From contig CAVOPB010000003.1 in the NCBI GenBank assembly GCA_963697805.1, positions 434,001 to 498,000 on the forward strand: DNA of 64,000 bases. Reading direction: 5' to 3'. This document shows positions 37,085 through 47,880 of the stretch, piece by piece. The position numbers and the translations under genes were made by a program. Positions within the stretch are counted from its first letter, which is position 1. Each line of letters opens with the position of its first letter. Below the pieces are notes generated by a model. It was not told the origin of the DNA. It searched no databases and was given only the letters and a program-made list of their open reading frames with translations. Origin of the DNA: VRUE01 sp963697805. GTDB lineage: Bacteria; Actinomycetota; Thermoleophilia; Solirubrobacterales; 70-9.

Positions 37085-37888
37085 ATGAAGCCGCTTCTAA
37101 TGGGTGTGGTGAACGTCACGCCCGACTCGTTTTCGGACGGCGGTCTCTATTTGGATGAGGAGAAGGCGATCGCGCACGGCCGTGAGTTGGTGCAGGCGGG
37201 CGCGGACATCCTCGACGTCGGGGGGGAATCGACGCGGCCCGGGGCGGAGGAGGTCAGCGCCGGGGAGGAGATCGCGCGAACCGAGCCCGTCGTCGCCGAA
37301 CTGACGGTGGACCTGGCGCAGACGGGGCACGAGGTTTCGATCGACACCTCGAAGCTGGCCGTCGCCGAGGCCGCGCTCGACGCCGGCGCGACGATCGTCA
37401 ACGACGTCACCGCGCTGCGGGCCGAGCCCGAGATCGGCGCCCTCTGCGCCGAGCGGGACGCCGGCCTTGTCCTGATGCACATGCAGGGAGACCCGCGGAC
37501 GATGCAGCGTAACCCGACCTATGACGACGTCGTCGACGACGTCCGCTCGTTTCTCGCCGAGCGCCTCGAGGTCGCGATCGCCGCCGGCGTCGCCGAGGAG
37601 AAGATCTGGCTCGATCCCGGGATCGGGTTCGGCAAGAACCTCGAGCACAACCTCGAGCTGCTGCGCCGCCTCGGCGAGCTGCGCCGCTCGTTGGGCCGGC
37701 CCCTGGTCGTCGGCGCCTCGCGCAAGAGCTTCATCGGGAAGATCGACGGTTCCGCGGTCGGTGAGCGCCTCGGCGGCTCGATCGCCGCTTCGGTCCTCGC
37801 CGCCGCCGAGGGCGCCGACGTGCTCCGCGTCCACGACGTCGCCGAGGTCGGGCAGGCGGCAAGGGTCGCGGCGGCGATCCTCGGATAG
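37085..37888 (+). CDS. folP: Dihydropteroate synthase
   Basis: FolP condenses 6-hydroxymethyl-dihydropterin diphosphate with p-aminobenzoate and is the sulfonamide target. The 267-residue TIM-barrel protein shows MGVVNVTPDSFSDGG, 'DVGGESTRPGAEEV', 'SIDTSKLAVAEAALDAGATIVNDVTALR', 'HMQGDPRTMQ', 'WLDPGIGFGKN' and 'LVVGASRKSFIG'. ATG 37085 has GGAGGAGG just upstream (within 37069-37081), so the earlier in-frame start at 37043 is rejected. folB and folK follow at once. FolE is absent from the usual position ahead of folP. Confidence 0.96.
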   Translation: MKPLLMGVVNVTPDSFSDGGLYLDEEKAIAHGRELVQAGADILDVGGESTRPGAEEVSAGEEIARTEPVVAELTVDLAQTGHEVSIDTSKLAVAEAALDAGATIVNDVTALRAEPEIGALCAERDAGLVLMHMQGDPRTMQRNPTYDDVVDDVRSFLAERLEVAIAAGVAEEKIWLDPGIGFGKNLEHNLELLRRLGELRRSLGRPLVVGASRKSFIGKIDGSAVGERLGGSIAASVLAAAEGADVLRVHDVAEVGQAARVAAAILG

Positions 37889-37908
37889 GTTTGCGGGGGT
37901 GAGGACCG

Positions 37909-38334
37909 ATCGAGCAGCCGGCTGACAACGGGATCGAATCCCGGGTCGAGGTCGACCTGCGAGGACTCTCGATCTATACCCACCACGGCGTCTCCGACGC
38001 CGAGCAGGAGATCGGCCAGCGGCTCGAGTTCGACGTCTCCTTCGACGTGCCTGACTGCGACGCGGTCCTGACCGACCGGCTCGAGGACACGATCGACTAC
38101 AGCGAGGTCTGCGACATCGTCGCCCTCGCCGCCACCGAGCGCAGCTACCGCACTCTCGAGCGGCTGGCCCAGGTCGCCGGCGAGCGCCTGATGGAGCGCT
38201 ACCGCTGCGAATCGGTGCGGGTCAGGGTCGCCAAGCCCGAGCCACCGCTGCCCCTCGCGGTCCAGGAGGTCGCGGTCGAGGTGACCCAGGACCGCACCGA
38301 GGAGGAGAGCGAGGAGAACGGCGAGGAGGCCTAG
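37909..38334 (+). CDS. folB: Dihydroneopterin aldolase with no standard start codon
   Basis: FolB cleaves dihydroneopterin to hydroxymethyl-dihydropterin. The visible protein contains 'VEVDLRGLSIYTHHGVSDAEQEIGQRLEF', 'DTIDYSEVCDIV', 'YRTLERLAQVAGERLM' and 'VAKPEPPLPLAVQEVAVEV', covering the full fold. No ATG, GTG or TTG lies between the upstream in-frame stop (37900) and the conserved N-terminus. An ATG-like ATC at 37909 sits four bases after GAGG and is the best candidate. A GTG at 37899 is one base out of frame, so a single-base error could also explain it. A GTG at 38047 would remove the active-site region. The C-terminal tail is glutamate-rich. Confidence 0.75.
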   Translation: MEQPADNGIESRVEVDLRGLSIYTHHGVSDAEQEIGQRLEFDVSFDVPDCDAVLTDRLEDTIDYSEVCDIVALAATERSYRTLERLAQVAGERLMERYRCESVRVRVAKPEPPLPLAVQEVAVEVTQDRTEEESEENGEEA

Positions 38335-38832
38335 TTGCCGGCGCGGATCGGCTACCTCGGGCTCGGGTCAAACGTCGGCGACCGCGCCTCCCATCTGCGG
38401 GCCGCGGTCGAGCTGCTGGGCGAGGGTGGGGCCGAGGTCGAGGCGGTCTCCTCGACCTATGAGACCGAGCCGGTCGGCGAGGTTCTCGACCAGCCCGATT
38501 TCCTCAACGCCGCGGTCCGGATCCGGACCGAGCTCGAGCCCGAGGGGCTGCTCGACCTCTGCAAGCGGGTCGAGGTCGAGCGTGGGCGGGCTCTCGATGC
38601 CCCCCGCCACAGCCCGCGGCCCCTCGACGTCGACCTGCTGCTGCTCGGGGACCTCGAGGTCGAGGCCGAGCGCCTGACGCTGCCCCACCGTGAGGTGACG
38701 AGCCGCCGCTTCGTCCTCGTCCCGCTGCTGGAGCTCGACCCCGACCTCGCGCTGCCGGACGGCACCCGCCTCGCCGATGCTCTCGCCGGGATCGCTCAGG
38801 GCCAGAGGGTCATCCCCGCCGGCCCCCTCTGA
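38335..38832 (+). CDS. folK: 2-amino-4-hydroxy-6-hydroxymethyldihydropteridine pyrophosphokinase
   Basis: FolK (HPPK) transfers pyrophosphate from ATP to 6-hydroxymethyl-dihydropterin, the step before FolP. The 165-residue protein has 'YLGLGSNVGDRASHLRAAVELL', 'VSSTYETEPVG', 'DQPDFLNAAVRI', and the ATP/metal motif 'RHSPRPLDVDLLLLG', and ends with 'HREVTSRRFVLVPLLELDPDL'. The TTG start at 38335 directly follows the folB stop, an end-to-start junction that implies coupling. An imperfect hairpin terminator follows. Confidence 0.94.
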   Translation: MPARIGYLGLGSNVGDRASHLRAAVELLGEGGAEVEAVSSTYETEPVGEVLDQPDFLNAAVRIRTELEPEGLLDLCKRVEVERGRALDAPRHSPRPLDVDLLLLGDLEVEAERLTLPHREVTSRRFVLVPLLELDPDLALPDGTRLADALAGIAQGQRVIPAGPL

Positions 38833-38836
38833 GATC

Positions 38837-38875
38837 GCATCAACTTTTCCGCCATATAGGCGGTGAACTTGATGC
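38837..38875. terminator. Imperfect hairpin between folK and a GST-like gene
   Basis: GCATCAACTTTTCCGCC (38837-38853) and GGCGGTGAACTTGATGC (38859-38875) pair with three mismatches around ATATA. The site lies between the stops of folK (+) and the GST-like gene (-) and probably ends both transcripts. Confidence 0.6.
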
Positions 38876-38884
38876 TCTGGCCGC

Positions 38885-39637
38885 TCAGGCGGCGGCGGGG
38901 ACCCGCAGCGGCTCGAGCCACTCGGACGGGATCGTCTCCGGCATGTCGCCGGCGAAGTTCGGGATGACGCGACGGGCGTGCTGGCCCGCGGGCCGCGGAT
39001 CGATCAGCGGCCGCAGGTCGCGGGTGGTCAGCGCCAGGCGGATGCTCGCCGCGATCTGGAAGTCGGCGGCATTCAGCTGCTCGCCGCCGATCGTGCCGGC
39101 GGCGATCTCGTCGTCGACCCGCTGCAGCAGCGCGGGCAGGGCGGCGAGTTTGGCGCGGACGTTCTCGTCGGTCGCTTCGTTCAGCCGGGCCGTGAGCGCG
39201 AGCAACGGCCCGCCGGTCCGCGCGGCGAGGCCCAGCGGGACCCCCAGCTTCGATTCCTGCAGGTAGCTCAGCCGCGCCTCCGGAACCCGGCGGATCGCCC
39301 AGACCAGGATCTGGCGGACGTTCGACTGCAGCTCCTCGTCGCCGAAGCGCTCCACCTCGAGCACGGCGCTGCGCTCCTCGGGGTCGGAGGGGAAGAGAGG
39401 CGGCTCGGGCTGGAGCCGGTCGAGCTCCTGCGCGATCACCCTCGACTTCTGCACCCTGCGGCCGTCGATGACCATCGCCGGAACCGTGTTGTCGGGGAAC
39501 CTGAGCGCGCGGACAGCCACTCTGGAGACCGCCGGGAGCAGGTCGGTGCGCTTGAACGGGATCCCCTTGTGGTCCAGCATTGCCTGCGCGGCCTTGCCGG
39601 GGTGCGAAGCGGGCACCGTGTAGAGCCGGACCTTCAC
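38885..39637 (-). CDS. Glutathione S-transferase-like protein
   Basis: The 250-residue protein has a thioredoxin-fold N-terminal domain starting MKVRLYTVPASHPGKAAQAML, with 'IPFKRTDLLP' and the cis-proline strand 'NTVPAMVIDGRRVQKSRVIAQEL'. A helical C-terminal domain follows (AALPALLQRVDDEIAAGTIGGEQLNAADFQIAAS). It matches the GST N and C domain layout. Actinobacteria usually use mycothiol in place of glutathione, so the thiol cofactor is uncertain. No neighbouring pathway gene explains its role. It is read toward folK, with its start near the junction element before coaX. Confidence 0.82.
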   Translation of the reverse strand: MKVRLYTVPASHPGKAAQAMLDHKGIPFKRTDLLPAVSRVAVRALRFPDNTVPAMVIDGRRVQKSRVIAQELDRLQPEPPLFPSDPEERSAVLEVERFGDEELQSNVRQILVWAIRRVPEARLSYLQESKLGVPLGLAARTGGPLLALTARLNEATDENVRAKLAALPALLQRVDDEIAAGTIGGEQLNAADFQIAASIRLALTTRDLRPLIDPRPAGQHARRVIPNFAGDMPETIPSEWLEPLRVPAAA

Positions 39638-39673
39638 CGGCGCCCATCCTATGTCGTCGGAGATAATCCGACC

Positions 39674-39741
39674 ATGAGCGCGGAACGAGCGCAGCGTGCA
39701 TATCTGATTCTCCGCAAGCGAGTGAAGCGCGAGACTTGACA
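39674..39741 (+). repeat. Junction element copy 4 before coaX
   Basis: ATGAGCGCGGAACGAGCGCAGCGTGC... GCGAGTGAAGCGCGAGACTTGACA forms a 21-codon mini-ORF (MSAERAQRAYLIL...RET) ending TGA at 39737-39739, immediately before the coaX start. It aligns with the elements at 34294 and 43549. Upstream is a divergent start (39637), so this copy is in an intergenic promoter region, not just between cistrons. Confidence 0.7.
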
Positions 39742-40503
39742 GTGCTTCTTGCCGCGGACATCGGCAACACCCAGACTCACCTCGGCGCCTTCGACGGCGA
39801 GCGCCTCGTCGAGCACTGGCGATTTCAGACTCGAGCCGGGGCGACCGGCGACGAGCTGGCCGAGCGGATCGCCGGCATGCTCGCCCTCAGTGGGATCGGG
39901 CTCGACGATATCGACGCCGTCTGCGTCTCCTCGGTCGTGCCGCCACTCGGTCTCCAGTACGAGCAGCTGACCGAGCGCTACCTCAGCGCCGGCTTCCTCG
40001 CGATCCGCCCCGGGGTCAGCACCGGGATGCCGATCCGGATCGACAACCCGCTCGAAGTCGGAGCCGATCGCCTAGTCAACGCGGTCGCCGCCTACGAGCG
40101 GTTCGGCGGCGCCTGCATCGTCGTCGACTTCGGCACCGGGATCAACTTCGACGCCGTCTCGGCCGACGGCGACTACCTCGGCGGGGCGATCGCCCCCGGG
40201 CTCGAGATCTCACTCACCGCGCTGGTCGAGCGCGCGGCGCGGATTCCCCGCATCGAACTCTCCGAGCCCCAGACCGCGATCGGGCGGTCGAGCGCCGGCG
40301 CGATCCAGTCGGGCGTCATCTTCGGCTTCGCCGGGATGATCGACGGAGTCGTCCGGCGGATGGAGGACGAGCTCGGCGAGGTCAGCCTGCTCGCGACCGG
40401 TGGCCTCGCCGCCACGATCGTCCCCTTCACCGAGACGATCGACGAGGTCGACGAGATGCTTACCTTGACCGGGCTGCGCCTCGTCTATGCCCGCAACGCC
40501 TGA
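39742..40503 (+). CDS. coaX: Type III pantothenate kinase
   Basis: CoaX catalyses the first step of coenzyme A synthesis with ATP and, in this type, is not feedback-inhibited by CoA. The ~253-residue protein has the ATP-binding 'LLAADIGNTQTHLGAFDG', 'DDIDAVCVSSVVPPL', the pantothenate-side 'GADRLVNAVAAYERFG', 'IVVDFGTGINFDAVSADGDYLGGAIAPG', and 'ATGGLAATIVPF'. The start may be TTG 39736 or GTG 39742; both lack a clear Shine-Dalgarno sequence. Its end overlaps dus by 17 bases, so they are one operon. Confidence 0.93.
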   Translation: MLLAADIGNTQTHLGAFDGERLVEHWRFQTRAGATGDELAERIAGMLALSGIGLDDIDAVCVSSVVPPLGLQYEQLTERYLSAGFLAIRPGVSTGMPIRIDNPLEVGADRLVNAVAAYERFGGACIVVDFGTGINFDAVSADGDYLGGAIAPGLEISLTALVERAARIPRIELSEPQTAIGRSSAGAIQSGVIFGFAGMIDGVVRRMEDELGEVSLLATGGLAATIVPFTETIDEVDEMLTLTGLRLVYARNA

Positions 40504-41497
40504 ACAGCCACCCCTCACCGACCCGTTCGAGATCGGCGGCATCCCGATCGCGAACCGGGTTCTGCTGGCGCCGCTGGCGGGGATCGGCAACTGGTTCGTC
40601 CGCCTCCAGGCCAAGCGCCACGGCGCCGGGCTGACCGTCTCGGAGATGGTCTCGAGCTTCGGCCTGCACCACCGCAACGAGCGCACCCTCCGCGAGCTGA
40701 TGCGGATCCACCCCGACGAGCACCCGGTCTCGATCCAGCTCTTCGGCCACGACCCCGAGGCGATGCGCTCGGGGGCGGCAGTCGCGGCCGAGGCCGGCGC
40801 TGACCTGATCGACATCAACATGGGCTGCCCGGTGCGGAAGGTCCGCCGGACGGGAGCCGGGGTCGAGCTCCTCACCGACCCCGAGTTGGCACTGGCGCTG
40901 GTCGAGGCCGCGAGGGAGGGGAGCGAGCGGCCGGTGACGGTCAAGCTGCGCTCCGGCCTGCGGGCCGAGGACCGCTCCGGGTTCGACCTCGCGGTCTGCC
41001 TCGCCGAGGGGGGCGGCGCGGCGGCGATTGCTTTCCACCCGCGGGCGGCGAGCGCCGGCCACAAGGGCGAGCCCGACTACGCGCTGACCCGCGAGCTGGC
41101 CGACCGACTCGAGGTGCCGGTGATCGTCTCCGGCGGGCTGAAGAGCGCCGAGGCGGCTCGGAGCGCCTACCGCGAGTCGGGCGCCGATGCGGTGATGATC
41201 GCCCGCGGCGCCCTCGGCAACCCCTGGGTGTTCGAGGAGCTGACCGGCCGCCGCGCCGAGCCGCCGCGCCGCGAGGAGGTGGTCGCCGAGCTGCTGTGGA
41301 CGATCGACCGCGCCGAGGAGCACCTGGGGAGCGAGCGGGCCACCCGCTACCTGCGCAAGTTCTACCCCTGGTACGTCGACTCGCTGGGGCTCGACAAGGA
41401 GTCCGCCCAGGAGCTGCAGCGCAACGCGGACCTCGATCGTGCCCGCGCGCTCGTCGGTGCCGGGAGCAGGCCGAGACCGGTCCCCGCAAGCTCCTGA
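40487..41497 (+). CDS. dus: tRNA-dihydrouridine synthase
   Basis: Dus enzymes use FMN and NADPH to reduce uridines in tRNA. The 336-residue TIM-barrel protein has 'LLAPLAGIGNWFVR', 'QLFGHDPEAMRSGAAVA', the catalytic Cys114 in 'NMGCPVRKV', 'VTVKLRSG', 'HPRAASAGHKGEPDYALTRELA', and 'ADAVMIARGALGNPWVF'. The dus-plus-greA-lysS neighbourhood is common in actinobacteria. The exact position modified (DusB-like) cannot be read from the sequence. The start ATG 40487 lies in the end of coaX. Confidence 0.93.
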   Translation: MPATPEQPPLTDPFEIGGIPIANRVLLAPLAGIGNWFVRLQAKRHGAGLTVSEMVSSFGLHHRNERTLRELMRIHPDEHPVSIQLFGHDPEAMRSGAAVAAEAGADLIDINMGCPVRKVRRTGAGVELLTDPELALALVEAAREGSERPVTVKLRSGLRAEDRSGFDLAVCLAEGGGAAAIAFHPRAASAGHKGEPDYALTRELADRLEVPVIVSGGLKSAEAARSAYRESGADAVMIARGALGNPWVFEELTGRRAEPPRREEVVAELLWTIDRAEEHLGSERATRYLRKFYPWYVDSLGLDKESAQELQRNADLDRARALVGAGSRPRPVPASS

Positions 41498-41552
41498 TAT
41501 TTCCGCCGAATTCGCTTTGATTTCCTGATCCATCGGCGTACGCTTAGCCGAG

Positions 41553-42929
41553 ATGAGGTGGTCTCGGTCCGCTCTGACGCTCTGCCTGGCGGCCCTGCTG
41601 CTGTCGCCGGCCTCGGCCCAGGCCCTCGGATCGATCTTCGAATACACCGGCGAAGAGAAGACCTTCGAAGTGCCGACCGGCGTCTACCAGGTCCAATTCG
41701 TCGCCATCGGAGGCCACGGCGGCGAAGCGAACGGGCCGGCCGGTGGGGAAGCGGCGGAAGTGAAAGGGAAACTGGACGTCGAAGCGGGCCGGACCTATTA
41801 CATCGAGGTCGGCGGCAACGGCCAGTCCGCGGCCGAAGGCGGCGAAGGCGGATTCAATGGCGGCGGCAACGGCGGCGGTGGGGGCGGCGGCGCCTCGGAC
41901 ATCCGCACCGAATCGAACGTGGTGCCGCTCTCGACCGAAGACACTCGCATCATGGTCGCCGCCGGTGGCGGCGGTGGCGGCTCGACCGGTGGAGAACCGG
42001 GAGGAGCCGGCGGCGCGGCGGGAAGCGCGGGGGGCGAAACCAATTATCCCGGTGGAGGAGCGGGGACCGAAACCGAAGGGGGCGCCGGCGCCTTCGGCTG
42101 CGAACTGGCCGGCACCGGCGGCACCGGCGAACTTGGCATCGGCGGCTCCGGCGGTTACAGCTTCGCCGAAACCGGCCCCGGCGGCGGCGGCGGCGGCGGA
42201 TATTACGGCGGCGGCGGCGGCGGCGGGGCCTGCTTCGTCGGCAGCAGCGGCGGCGGCGGCGGGTCCTCACTAGTACCGCCCTTGGCTCTAATGACCGTCT
42301 CGTCGGCGGCCCCGAAGATCGAAATCACCTACAACCCGCCCCCCTCGGTGACGATCACCAACCCCGTCGACAAATCCGTCTTCACCCGGGGCCAGGTCGT
42401 CAACGCCAACTACTCGTGCCTTCCCGGAGAAGGCACTGGGCTCAAATCCTGCTCTGGCGAAGACTGGATGGGTCCGGTGGCCAGCGGGACGCCGATCGAC
42501 ACCTCGGAAGTGGGCGAATTCACCTTCGGGGTCCTGGCCGAAGGCGAAGACAAAGGCCAGACGGCCGAAAGCGTCGTCTACACCGTCGTCGAGAAAGAAG
42601 AAGAACCGACGCCCCCGGGCCCGACGCCCCCCGGGCCCTCCGGGCCCACGCTCTCGGCGGCACTCCCCGACACCACCCTCGGCTCGCACCCGAAAAAAAC
42701 TGTCAAGACCAAGAAGAAGAAGGCCACGGCCAGCTTCAGCTTCAGCTCCGACGTCGCCGGCGCGACCTTCCAGTGCAAGCTCGACAAGGGCGCCTTCGCC
42801 CCCTGCACCTCGCCGAAGACCTACAAGGTCAAGCCTGGCAGGCACACCTTCTCGGTCGAGGCCGTCGCTCCGGCCGGCACCGACGCCACGCCTGCGACCT
42901 TCAGCTTCAAGGTCAAGAAGAAGACGTAG
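41553..42929 (+). CDS. Secreted glycine-rich surface protein
   Basis: The 458-residue protein starts with a signal peptide (ALTLCLAALLLSPASAQA). It has a beta-rich N-terminal segment (EVPTGVYQVQFVAIGGHGG) and then ~130 residues of glycine-rich low complexity (GGGNGGGGGGGAS... PGGGGGGGYYGGGG). An Ig-like middle (YNPPPSVTITNPVDKSVF), a Pro/Gly linker and a C-terminal Ig-like domain with a CTSPKTY-type Cys pair follow (FQCKLDKGAFAPCTSPKTYKV). It resembles PE_PGRS-like or fibrous surface proteins in layout. It lies alone between dus and the greA leader; function unknown. Confidence 0.75.
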   Translation: MRWSRSALTLCLAALLLSPASAQALGSIFEYTGEEKTFEVPTGVYQVQFVAIGGHGGEANGPAGGEAAEVKGKLDVEAGRTYYIEVGGNGQSAAEGGEGGFNGGGNGGGGGGGASDIRTESNVVPLSTEDTRIMVAAGGGGGGSTGGEPGGAGGAAGSAGGETNYPGGGAGTETEGGAGAFGCELAGTGGTGELGIGGSGGYSFAETGPGGGGGGGYYGGGGGGGACFVGSSGGGGGSSLVPPLALMTVSSAAPKIEITYNPPPSVTITNPVDKSVFTRGQVVNANYSCLPGEGTGLKSCSGEDWMGPVASGTPIDTSEVGEFTFGVLAEGEDKGQTAESVVYTVVEKEEEPTPPGPTPPGPSGPTLSAALPDTTLGSHPKKTVKTKKKKATASFSFSSDVAGATFQCKLDKGAFAPCTSPKTYKVKPGRHTFSVEAVAPAGTDATPATFSFKVKKKT

Positions 42930-42940
42930 GAAAAGCGTCC

Positions 42941-43035
42941 GAGGCGGCGAAGTCGCCTCGCTATAATCCCGCGGCTCTTGGCCCAGGTGTGGCGGCAGGA
43001 TTTGCCGCACCCGGGCGTTTTTGGGTCAAGGACCC
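42941..43035 (+). promoter_or_regulatory. greA promoter and attenuator-like leader
   Basis: A GAGGCG-GCGAAGT-CGCCTC hairpin (42941-42959) is followed by a perfect TATAAT at 42962-42967. The transcript would then carry a terminator: GCCCAGGTGTGGCGGCA (42981-42997) paired with 43003-43016 through two small bulges, then GTTTTT at 43017-43022. A competing long-range pairing is possible between 42977-42984 (CTTGGCCC) and 43023-43030 (GGGTCAAG). GreA starts at 43072. A terminator between promoter and gene implies transcription attenuation or a short RNA product. Confidence 0.6.
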
Positions 43036-43071
43036 GGATTTCCACCAGTTACCACCAAAGCGAGGTCAGAA

Positions 43072-43551
43072 GTGACTCGGCAGGCCGTGATCACCCCCGA
43101 AGGGCTCGAGAAGCTCAAAGAAGAAATCGAAAACCTCTCGACCGAGAAACGTCGCGAGGTCGCGGCCCGGATCAAGGAGGCGCGCGAGTTCGGCGACATC
43201 TCCGAGAACGCCGAGTACGACGACGCCAAGAACGAGCAGGCGCTGCTCGAGGCGCGGATCGCCCGACTCGAAGAGCGGCTGAGGCGGGCGACGGTGATCG
43301 ACAAGAAGGAAGTCGGCACCGACGAGGTCACGGTCGGCTCGGTCGTCCACGTCAAAGACCAGAAATCCGGTGACTCGCAGAAATTCCAGATCGTCGGCTC
43401 AACCGAGGCCGACCCGCTCGAGCAGAAGCTCTCGAACGAGTCGCCGATCGGCAAGGCCCTGATCGGGCGCAAGCGCAACGACGTCGTCACCGTCGAGGTC
43501 CCTCGCGGCCCAAGGAAAAAACTCAAAATCACCAAGATCGAGTCCGCTTGA
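43072..43551 (+). CDS. greA: Transcription elongation factor GreA
   Basis: GreA rescues backtracked RNA polymerase by stimulating transcript cleavage through its secondary channel. The 159-residue protein has the N-terminal coiled-coil domain with the active tip acidic pair in 'EFGDISENAEYDDAKNEQA' and the FKBP-like C-terminal domain ('VGSTEADPLEQKLSNESPIGKALIGRKRND', 'VEVPRGPRKKLKI'). GTG 43072, after GAGGT, is preferred over the earlier in-frame start 43021. The leader contains a terminator, as in the E. coli greA leader. The stop is the first triplet of the junction element before lysS. Confidence 0.95.
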   Translation: MTRQAVITPEGLEKLKEEIENLSTEKRREVAARIKEAREFGDISENAEYDDAKNEQALLEARIARLEERLRRATVIDKKEVGTDEVTVGSVVHVKDQKSGDSQKFQIVGSTEADPLEQKLSNESPIGKALIGRKRNDVVTVEVPRGPRKKLKITKIESA

Positions 43552-43611
43552 GCGCGGAGCGAGCAAGCGTGACAGTCTGATCTTTCGCGCAGCGAGCGAA
43601 GCGCGAAATTT
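43549..43611 (+). repeat. Junction element copy 5 before lysS
   Basis: TGAGCGCGGAGCGAGCAAGCGTGACAG... GCGCAGCGAGCGAAGCGCGAAATTT links the greA stop to the lysS ATG. TTTCGCGC (43582-43589) and GCGCGAAA (near 43600-43607) can form an 8-bp hairpin. From TTG 43548 a ten-codon mini-ORF is readable (LSAERASVTV). The lysS start has no Shine-Dalgarno sequence, as at other junctions with this element. Confidence 0.7.
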
Positions 43612-45087
43612 ATGGCGAAGCGCGATCCAGACCCATCCGATGTCCTGAAGGATCGCCGCGAGAAGCTCGAGCGCATTCGCGCTACAGGTGTCGACCCCTT
43701 CCCGCACTCCTTCGACGAGCGCGAGGAGATCTCCGAGGTGCGAGCCGCCCACCAGGGATTGGCGCCGGGTCTCGAGACCCACTCCCGGCACCGGGTCGCG
43801 GGCCGGATCGTTGCCCGCCGCGGCCACGGCAAGGCCTGCTTCATGGACCTCCGCGACGGCAGCGGCCAGATCCAGATCCACGCCCGCGAGGACGTGCTCG
43901 GCGAGGAGCCCTTTGGCCTGCTCGTCGATCTCGACCTCGGCGACATGATCGGCGTCGAGGGGACGGCGATGGCGACCCGAAGCGGCGGCGAGCTCTCGCT
44001 GGCGATCGACCTCTGGCGGCTGCTGGCGAAGAGCCTGCGGCCGCCGCCCGACAAGTTCCACGGCCTCGAGGACGTCGAGACCCGCTACCGCCGGCGCGAG
44101 CTCGACCTCCTCGCCAACGAGGACAGCCGCCGGATCTTCGCCCTCCGTGCCAAGACGATCGCCGAGATCCGGCGCTGGCTCGACGAGCGCGGCTTCGTCG
44201 AGGCCGAGACCCCGGTCCTGCAGCCGCTCTACGGAGGCGCCCTGGCGCGCCCGTTCGTTACCCACCACAACGCCCTCGACCGCGACTTTTACCTGCGGAT
44301 CGCGACCGAGCTCTACCTCAAGCGCCTGGTGGTGGGGGGGATCGACCGCGTCTACGAGCTCGGCAAGGACTTCCGCAACGAGGGCGTCTCCCATAAGCAC
44401 AACCCCGAGTTCACGATGCTCGAGTGGTACGAGGCCTACGCCGACTACGCGAAGACCGCCCACGAGCTCGAGCAGATGGTCGCCGAGGTCGCGGAGCGGG
44501 TGATCGGCGGCCTCGAGGTCGAGCGCGACGGGGTGACGATCGACCTCACCCCGCCGTGGCGGCGGGTGACCCTGCGGGAGGCGATCTCCGAGCGGACCGG
44601 GATCGACATCGCCGAGCACCCCGGCCGCGAGGAGCTGGCGGCGGCGATGGGGACCGAGCCCGACCCGACGGAGGGCTGGGGCAAGCTGGTCGACGGCCTG
44701 CTCTCGAAATCGGTTGAGCCGGAGCTGATCCAGCCCACCTTCCTCCTCGACTACCCGGTCGAGCTATCGCCGTTCGCCAAGGCCCACCGCACCGAGCCCG
44801 GCCTGGTCGAGCGCTGGGAGGCCTTCGTCGGCGGGATGGAGATCGCCAACTCGTTCAGTGAGCTCAACGATCCCGACGAGCAGCGCCGGCGCTTCGAACA
44901 GCAGGCCGCGGAGATCGAGCGCGGTGACGAGGAGGCACAGCCTTTCGACGAGGCATTCGTCGAGGCGCTCGAGCTGGGAATGCCCCCCACAGGAGGGGTC
45001 GGGCTCGGGGTTGACCGGCTTGCAATGATTCTTACCGGGGCGAAAAGCCTCCGCGAAGTGGTCCTTTTTCCCGCCATGCGGGCCTAA
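43612..45087 (+). CDS. lysS: Lysyl-tRNA synthetase, class II
   Basis: LysS charges tRNA-Lys. The 491-residue protein has an N-terminal OB-fold anticodon-binding domain (RHRVAGRIVARRGHGKACFMDLRDGSGQIQ), then the class II catalytic core with motif 2 (GKDFRNEGVSHKHNPEFTMLEWYEAYADY) and motif 3 (GVGLGVDRLAMILTGAKSL). Length and motif order are standard. It lies in the greA-lysS-clpC order typical of many Gram-positive bacteria. ATG 43612 has no Shine-Dalgarno sequence and is preceded directly by the junction element. Confidence 0.97.
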   Translation: MAKRDPDPSDVLKDRREKLERIRATGVDPFPHSFDEREEISEVRAAHQGLAPGLETHSRHRVAGRIVARRGHGKACFMDLRDGSGQIQIHAREDVLGEEPFGLLVDLDLGDMIGVEGTAMATRSGGELSLAIDLWRLLAKSLRPPPDKFHGLEDVETRYRRRELDLLANEDSRRIFALRAKTIAEIRRWLDERGFVEAETPVLQPLYGGALARPFVTHHNALDRDFYLRIATELYLKRLVVGGIDRVYELGKDFRNEGVSHKHNPEFTMLEWYEAYADYAKTAHELEQMVAEVAERVIGGLEVERDGVTIDLTPPWRRVTLREAISERTGIDIAEHPGREELAAAMGTEPDPTEGWGKLVDGLLSKSVEPELIQPTFLLDYPVELSPFAKAHRTEPGLVERWEAFVGGMEIANSFSELNDPDEQRRRFEQQAAEIERGDEEAQPFDEAFVEALELGMPPTGGVGLGVDRLAMILTGAKSLREVVLFPAMRA

Positions 45088-45267
45088 TTGGGCACCATTC
45101 GGCCCTGAAAAACCCGCTACCAGCGAATTTCGGACCCCCGAAGCCAGGGGGGCGCCCTCGGTATCGTTTAAAGGGCAGCAAGGAGCTTCTCCGATATCGG
45201 AGGTACGCGACCCGGTACTTCGGCTCCGAAAAAGAGTTTCATCAACCAGAAGTGAAATAGAGGCCAA

Positions 45268-47877
<2,610 letters not shown>

Positions 47878-47880
47878 CGC

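Noticed and set aside
41558..43075. A 505-codon forward ORF overlapping the glycine-rich gene and greA leader
   Set aside because: It is a shifted frame of the glycine-rich gene, Arg-rich and without motifs; the other frame has a signal peptide and domains.
45088..45267. Search for CtsR, HspR or ClgR sites before clpC
   Set aside because: The leader has a small palindrome but no match I can recognise to those operators.
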